10,292 nucleotides of DNA from Holosporales bacterium (lineage in GTDB: Bacteria; Pseudomonadota; Alphaproteobacteria; BNTO01). The notes under the pieces are model-generated. The model saw nothing but the letters and a program-made list of their open reading frames with translations. It made no database searches and had not been told where the DNA came from. The position numbers and the translations under genes were made by a program. Within the stretch, counting starts at the first letter, position 1, and every line of letters starts with the position of its first letter. The DNA is taken from the NCBI GenBank assembly GCA_031270515.1, contig JAISXM010000047.1, positions 1-10,292 on the forward strand. Direction: 5' to 3'. Positions 7,155 to 10,292 of the stretch are shown here, one piece after another.

Positions 7155-8234
7155 ATGGAAGAAAAAATGCGCATCGCAAAGTATTTGGCCCACAAGAACC
7201 TCTGCTCTCGCAGGGAGGCGGAACGGCGCATCGCGCAAGGGGATGTGCTCGTCAATGGCCAGCGAATAGACACCCCGGCTTTTTTTGTGGATGACAACGA
7301 CGTAGTGCTTTTTCAGGGGGAAAAAGTCGCGCCGCCCCAACCTCCGACGCTGTGGTTGTACTACAAGCCTACCGGCGAAATCACGACTCACAGCGACCCG
7401 CAGCACAGGAAGACGGTGTTCGATTCTGTTGCGGAGCAGTATGAGCTGCCGCGCGTGATTTCGGTCGGGCGCCTCGATATAAACTCGGAGGGGCTGCTGC
7501 TGCTCACGAATAGCAGCCCGTTTGCGCATGAGCTGGAGACTCAGCATGCAGAGCGCGTTTACCACATTCGCGTGTTTGGGACGGTGAATATGCAAATGCT
7601 GCGGAAATACGCGTCGTTGATGCGGGGGCCGGAGGAAGGGGCCAGGACGGAGCCTGCGAATCAAGGGGCACGCACGAAGTCTACCGGGGAGGGGGCTAAT
7701 AAAACCGATGGGGCGCATTCTGACAGGATGAGTACACCTTATAATAAAACCGATGGGGCGACGTTTGATAAAAAGGAAGCGCCCGATATCGTATTGCGTA
7801 ATGTTGTTATTGCTGGCATACGGTACGCACCAATTTATTTGCGTTTTGGTCCAAGAATGGATGCGACACGCGCTATAACGGCAAACAAATTAGGACATGA
7901 GGCGATACGCGCTATCGCGGCAAACAAGCTAGAACATGATGCGACACGCGCTATCGCGACGAACAAATTCGAACATGAAGCAACGCAAACGTTCTGCAAC
8001 AACAAACGAGATGATAAATTCTTCGAAGATTTATTCCCTACGGCCCGCAATTTTTGGATTCAAGTAACAATATTTGAGGGAAAAAATCGAGAACTTCGCA
8101 AAGTTATGAATTTATTAGGATTGCAAGTCAACAGGCTTATTCGAATAAAATACGGACCATACGAACTTGGAGCAATGCACCCTGGTGAATTACGCAGGGT
8201 AGCAAATGTACACCTGCCCATAAAAACAATTTGA
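7155..8234 (+). CDS. rluB: RsuA/RluB-family 23S/16S rRNA pseudouridine synthase with two large inserts
   Basis: This enzyme isomerises a uridine in rRNA to pseudouridine during ribosome assembly. An S4 RNA-binding domain (about 5-60, LCSRREAERRI) precedes the catalytic domain with VGRLDINSEGLLLLTN (catalytic Asp108). The core resumes at IRYAPIYLR (222-230) and ends with VTIFEGKNRELRKVMNLLGL and NRLIRIKYGPYELG. Family members are usually around 240-250 residues; this one has 359, owing to an Ala/Gly/Thr/Lys-rich insert (about 158-212) and a tandem-repeat insert (about 236-297). The last eight residues and the stop codon come from palindromic element C. Two starts are possible: ATG 7155, with AGGA 12 bases upstream, or ATG 7167, with GGAAGA just upstream, which gives MRIAKYLAHKNL and fits the family better. 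The first half is GC-rich, the second AT-rich. RluB versus RsuA or RluE/F is not settled. Confidence 0.9.
   Translation: MEEKMRIAKYLAHKNLCSRREAERRIAQGDVLVNGQRIDTPAFFVDDNDVVLFQGEKVAPPQPPTLWLYYKPTGEITTHSDPQHRKTVFDSVAEQYELPRVISVGRLDINSEGLLLLTNSSPFAHELETQHAERVYHIRVFGTVNMQMLRKYASLMRGPEEGARTEPANQGARTKSTGEGANKTDGAHSDRMSTPYNKTDGATFDKKEAPDIVLRNVVIAGIRYAPIYLRFGPRMDATRAITANKLGHEAIRAIAANKLEHDATRAIATNKFEHEATQTFCNNKRDDKFFEDLFPTARNFWIQVTIFEGKNRELRKVMNLLGLQVNRLIRIKYGPYELGAMHPGELRRVANVHLPIKTI
7697..7760 (+). repeat. In-frame direct repeat in insert 1 of the pseudouridine synthase
   Basis: TAATAAAACCGATGGGGCG occurs at 7697-7715 and exactly again at 7742-7760, 45 bp apart, so the frame is kept. Both copies encode NKTDGA. 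The surrounding insert also repeats GARTEP/GARTKS. This is low-complexity sequence absent from ordinary family members. Confidence 0.85.
7860..8012 (+). repeat. 39 bp tandem repeat array in insert 2 of the pseudouridine synthase
   Basis: Three full 13-codon units (7860-7898, 7899-7937, 7938-7976) and a degenerate fourth encode DATRAITANKLGH, EAIRAIAANKLEH, DATRAIATNKFEH and EATQTFCNNK. The period is a multiple of three and the array sits between conserved catalytic-domain segments, so it would form a surface loop or helix bundle. Expansion or contraction would keep the frame. Confidence 0.9.
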
Positions 8235-8305
8235 ATCTTTATTCTCGTCGAAGCTTTGTATTACAACGATATTCAAATCGTTTGTTATGGGGCCTCGGTA
8301 TCTAC
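8208..8305 (-). repeat. Palindromic element, copy C, overlapping the pseudouridine synthase 3' end
   Basis: About 98 bp in reverse orientation. Stem AAACAATTTGAAT (8224-8236) pairs with ATTCAAATCGTTT (8271-8283) at 12 of 13 positions. Its left end, GTACACCTGCCCATAAAAAC, is the complement-strand match of the copy B right end, and GGGGCCTCGGTAT matches the other end. The stop codon TGA (8232-8234) lies within the left stem, and eight codons (VHLPIKTI) before it are element sequence. Confidence 0.88.
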
Positions 8306-8341
8306 GCCTTTTGATACGCCGCCCTTGCTGGTTAAAAAGAG

Positions 8342-8378
8342 GACATTTCTAAATTGCAGAACCAGACATTTCTAAATT
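8342..8378 (+). repeat. Direct repeat pair GACATTTCTAAATT, possible IS end or operator
   Basis: The 14-mer is at 8342-8355 and 8365-8378, start-to-start 23 bp, about two DNA turns. On the minus strand the sequence reads TGTCAACGAAATTTAGAAAT, resembling the TGT-starting ends with internal repeats of some insertion sequences (IS21- or IS481-like; inference only). No transposase is present. Because it directly precedes the -35 box at 8382, it could equally be a regulator-binding site. Confidence 0.5.
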
Positions 8379-8381
8379 TCG

Positions 8382-8409
8382 TTGACACCCAAAATTACGC
8401 CTTGATAAT
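8382..8409 (+). promoter_or_regulatory. Promoter P1 of the third LRR gene
   Basis: TTGACA (8382-8387), 16 bases, then GATAAT (8404-8409): a perfect -35 and a 5/6 match to the -10. It overlaps P2 and follows the direct repeats at 8342-8378. Confidence 0.5.
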
Positions 8410-8430
8410 GCTCTTGCGTCTTGGTATAAT
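8402..8430 (+). promoter_or_regulatory. Promoter P2 of the third LRR gene
   Basis: TTGATA (8402-8407), 17 bases, then TATAAT (8425-8430), with an extended -10 TG at 8422-8423. This is a near-consensus sigma70 promoter and the strongest in the window. Transcription would begin near 8437, leaving a leader of about 119 bases before the ATG at 8556. Confidence 0.65.
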
Positions 8431-8555
8431 ACTCACGAGGAATGTCATTAACCCTTCTAAGTGAAAGTTCTTAGAGTGATAAAGATTCAGATCGTTTGAA
8501 TGTCTCGGGGGCGCGAATCTATTAATTTTAGATTTATTATATAATTGGAGTTATT

Positions 8556-10292
8556 ATGAAATCATCAAAAAACATTGCTTTATTAGCATCAAACCTGTCG
8601 TTGCTTGGATGCAGCACAGCAATTGAAAGTGCTGTGAAAGAACATCCACAAACCGGAGTTGCCTTCGCTAATCCACTTCCGCCTTCACCAGATATTGATC
8701 AAAATTCACAAAATGAACAACCAGGTACAGAGGATGTCAGATATTTAAAAATAGAGGAGTTGCGGGCCAGTTTAGAGGCTAGCTGTGACGTGATTGGCAA
8801 GGAGAAATCTCTATTTGCAGATAGGACACTGCCCGACAAAACTACGGACCTATCAACAATTGAACACATGGAGAAATCTTTGTTCATGGAGGCGCTTACA
8901 CTTTTTGCAAAAAAACAGTGGTCAAAAGGTAGGCAAGTACGTATCATGATTGATTTATTAAAAAGGCCAGGCGATAGTACAATACTAGCGCAAAAGGTCG
9001 ATATCAATGGTGTGATAGATCAAGCATTCCAGTTTTATCGCAAATTTATTTGCAACCCAAGATACGAGTCTATCTATGGAGATCCACGGCCGCGATGGAA
9101 CAATATAATTAGGCAACCTAGTTTGGTGAGTAACCCCGAAAAAAAGGCCACGTGTTTTGGTAGCTCGCAATATGGACATTATATAAAGTTCAAGGAAATT
9201 GCAGTAGAGGAAATGTGTACCGAAATGTTTTACTGTGCGTTTTTACGTGAAGTCTCATATTCTATCTATTATCAGTCGACCAACTATAACAATCCGTTGA
9301 ACAGAGAGCTATTTGCGTGTTTTGTCGAGATCGTGGCACTGAGTCAATGCTCTGAGGCTTTTATAAGAGAATGGATGAGAATCCGTGTAACAGGAGCGTT
9401 TATTGACTATTTGTCATGTTGTGGCTTAACTACCAAAGCAGGGATAGCACAAAGGGATCCATCAAGCGTCGTGTCGAGTTTAGAGTTTACACAAGCGGCT
9501 ATCCACGTAGCGTCTGAGTTAACAGGATCACCTGCAATAGAAACAGTACTGAAAGAGAATAATGGAAACGTTGAACTTATTGCAAAGCTCGTACGTGAAA
9601 ACAGTTGTTGTAGGTGGAAATATTTTCATTTTGTATGTATGGCCGTTGCGCTACAGCGCGTTGTGAACGAACCACCCCAAGATTGTGCTGCATTTTGGTG
9701 TGCGAAACCTTCTTTGTATTCTTTTTGTCATTCTACATGGTGTATGAAGAACTTTGATGCATATGTGGAGAAATTGATCAAAATAACGAACCGACCAGAT
9801 TTTTCATTAAAAAATTCGTTCCTACTCAGCAATGCTATAGCTACGCCCCATGCGATTCCATCCAGCGTAGAGATCCTCAATGCAAGTTATACCTATAGAT
9901 ATCGCAACGTACCCATCATAACATTTGAACGTGGGTCCCAACTGAGACGGATCGAAAAAAACGCTTTTCGGTCTTATTTGTCATTGTCATCTATCTGTAT
10001 CCCTGCCAGCGTAAATGTCATCTGTGAGCATTGCTTCTTTGAGTGTTACTACTTAGCCACCGTAACATTTGAAGCTGAGTCCAGATTGAACCGTATCGAA
10101 AAATGCGCTTTTAAGAATTGTTATTCCTTGTCATCTATCTGTATCCCATCCAGCGTAGAGTTCATTGGTGAAAGTTGTTTTTCTTGGTGTAGCAAATTAG
10201 CCACCGTAACATTTGAATCTGAGTCCAAGCTGAGCCATATCGAAAAAAGCGCGTTTCAGTATTGTTATTCCTTGTCATCTATCTGTATTCCA
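8556..10292 (+). CDS. Putative LRR lipoprotein, 3' end beyond window
   Basis: An open frame of 579 codons reaches the window edge without a stop. GGAG (8547-8550) lies 5 bases before the ATG. The N-terminus MKSSKNIALLASNLSLLGCS has a short hydrophobic segment and a possible lipobox (LLGC, Cys19), suggesting a lipid-anchored envelope protein. Residues about 20-425 are not recognised: mostly helical-looking, with many cysteines (e.g. ENSCCRWKYFHFVCMAVAL). From about residue 430, BspA-type LRRs follow (SSICIPASVNVICEHCFFEC, LATVTFEAESRLNRIEKCAF), the same repeat class as the two LRR proteins on the other strand, but the N-terminal part, signal and leader are unrelated to theirs. The LRR DNA is a 144 bp-period array still running at the edge. 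Likely role: surface or secreted interaction protein; ligand unknown. Confidence 0.88.
   Translation, partial: MKSSKNIALLASNLSLLGCSTAIESAVKEHPQTGVAFANPLPPSPDIDQNSQNEQPGTEDVRYLKIEELRASLEASCDVIGKEKSLFADRTLPDKTTDLSTIEHMEKSLFMEALTLFAKKQWSKGRQVRIMIDLLKRPGDSTILAQKVDINGVIDQAFQFYRKFICNPRYESIYGDPRPRWNNIIRQPSLVSNPEKKATCFGSSQYGHYIKFKEIAVEEMCTEMFYCAFLREVSYSIYYQSTNYNNPLNRELFACFVEIVALSQCSEAFIREWMRIRVTGAFIDYLSCCGLTTKAGIAQRDPSSVVSSLEFTQAAIHVASELTGSPAIETVLKENNGNVELIAKLVRENSCCRWKYFHFVCMAVALQRVVNEPPQDCAAFWCAKPSLYSFCHSTWCMKNFDAYVEKLIKITNRPDFSLKNSFLLSNAIATPHAIPSSVEILNASYTYRYRNVPIITFERGSQLRRIEKNAFRSYLSLSSICIPASVNVICEHCFFECYYLATVTFEAESRLNRIEKCAFKNCYSLSSICIPSSVEFIGESCFSWCSKLATVTFESESKLSHIEKSAFQYCYSLSSICIP
9850..10292 (+). 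repeat. 144 bp-period tandem LRR array
   Basis: TTGTCATCTATCTGTAT begins at 9984, 10128 and 10272, exactly 144 bp (48 codons, two LRR units) apart. GCCACCGTAACATTTGAA likewise recurs within each unit, and ATTCCATCCAGCGTAGAG near 9855 marks a diverged first unit. Similarity is higher at DNA level than in the minus-strand LRR genes, so the array is young or kept alike by recombination. It continues past the window. Confidence 0.88.

Larger units (their letters stand above)
8235..8555. other. Intergenic region upstream of the third LRR gene
   Basis: It contains the rest of element C (to 8305), a pair of direct repeats (8342-8378), two overlapping promoters (8382-8430) and a roughly 120-base leader. 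The leader holds short inverted repeats: TCTAAG/CTTAGA (8456-8461, 8470-8475), ATTCA/TGAAT (8485-8489, 8497-8501) and AATCTA/TAGATT (8516-8521, 8529-8534). No coding sequence is seen. Confidence 0.6.

Noticed and set aside
7098..7718. A 206-codon minus-strand open frame over the start of the pseudouridine synthase
   Set aside because: It overlaps conserved S4 and catalytic coding sequence; the translation is Arg/Pro/His-rich and has no ribosome-binding site or family features.
7860..8012. Regular short repeats as a CRISPR array
   Set aside because: The units are contiguous, in frame with a conserved protein and have no unique spacers.
8697..9179. Minus-strand open frames over the third LRR gene (8699-9007, 8985-9179)
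   Set aside because: The plus strand has one uninterrupted 579-codon frame with a promoter, ribosome-binding site, signal peptide and LRRs.

Overview
The window looks like chromosome from a host-associated bacterium, most probably an alphaproteobacterium of the Holosporales/Rickettsiales type. This is inference: the pseudouridine synthase carries the alphaproteobacterial form of its core (VGRLDINSEGLLLLTN, GKNRELRKVM, NRLIRIKYGP). Two GC-rich housekeeping gene segments sit among AT-rich, repeat-filled sequence and large secreted BspA-like leucine-rich-repeat (LRR) proteins, a combination seen in protist and arthropod symbionts. No rRNA, tRNA, CRISPR array or intact transposase gene was seen.

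Layout. Positions 1-618 hold no convincing gene but contain one copy of a ~100 bp palindromic element, a small hairpin and a ~126 bp palindrome with perfect 19 bp arms. A complete gpmI (phosphoglycerate mutase, + strand) follows at 619-2148. Convergent to it are two tandem paralogous LRR genes on the minus strand (2461-4554 and 4632-6731). The first is frameshifted near its 3' end: its missing C-terminal tail is still readable in another frame down to 2264. A 423 bp gap (6732-7154) holds two diverged palindromic elements. An RsuA/RluB-family pseudouridine synthase (+, 7155-8234) carries two large inserts, one made of 39 bp tandem repeats, and its stop codon lies inside another copy of the palindromic element. 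After a gap with two overlapping sigma70-type promoters, a third LRR protein, a putative lipoprotein, starts at 8556 and runs off the right edge inside a 144 bp-period tandem array.

The most distinctive signal is the palindromic element family: five near-full copies (172-267, 2157-2258, 6838-6932, 7014-7112, 8208-8305) and one end fragment (4612-4624) in 10.3 kb. Copies sit directly against gene ends, border the LRR gene pair on both sides and between its members, and in one case code for the end of a protein. Their stems differ by at least one compensatory base-pair change. The family resembles Rickettsia palindromic elements in behaviour, but I cannot assign it to a described family.

Functionally, gpmI (glycolysis) and the pseudouridine synthase (rRNA modification) are housekeeping genes. 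The three LRR proteins carry export signals and are likely surface or secreted factors facing the host. Tandem duplication, internal repeats, an expanding coiled coil and a frameshift suggest that this part of the window evolves fast.
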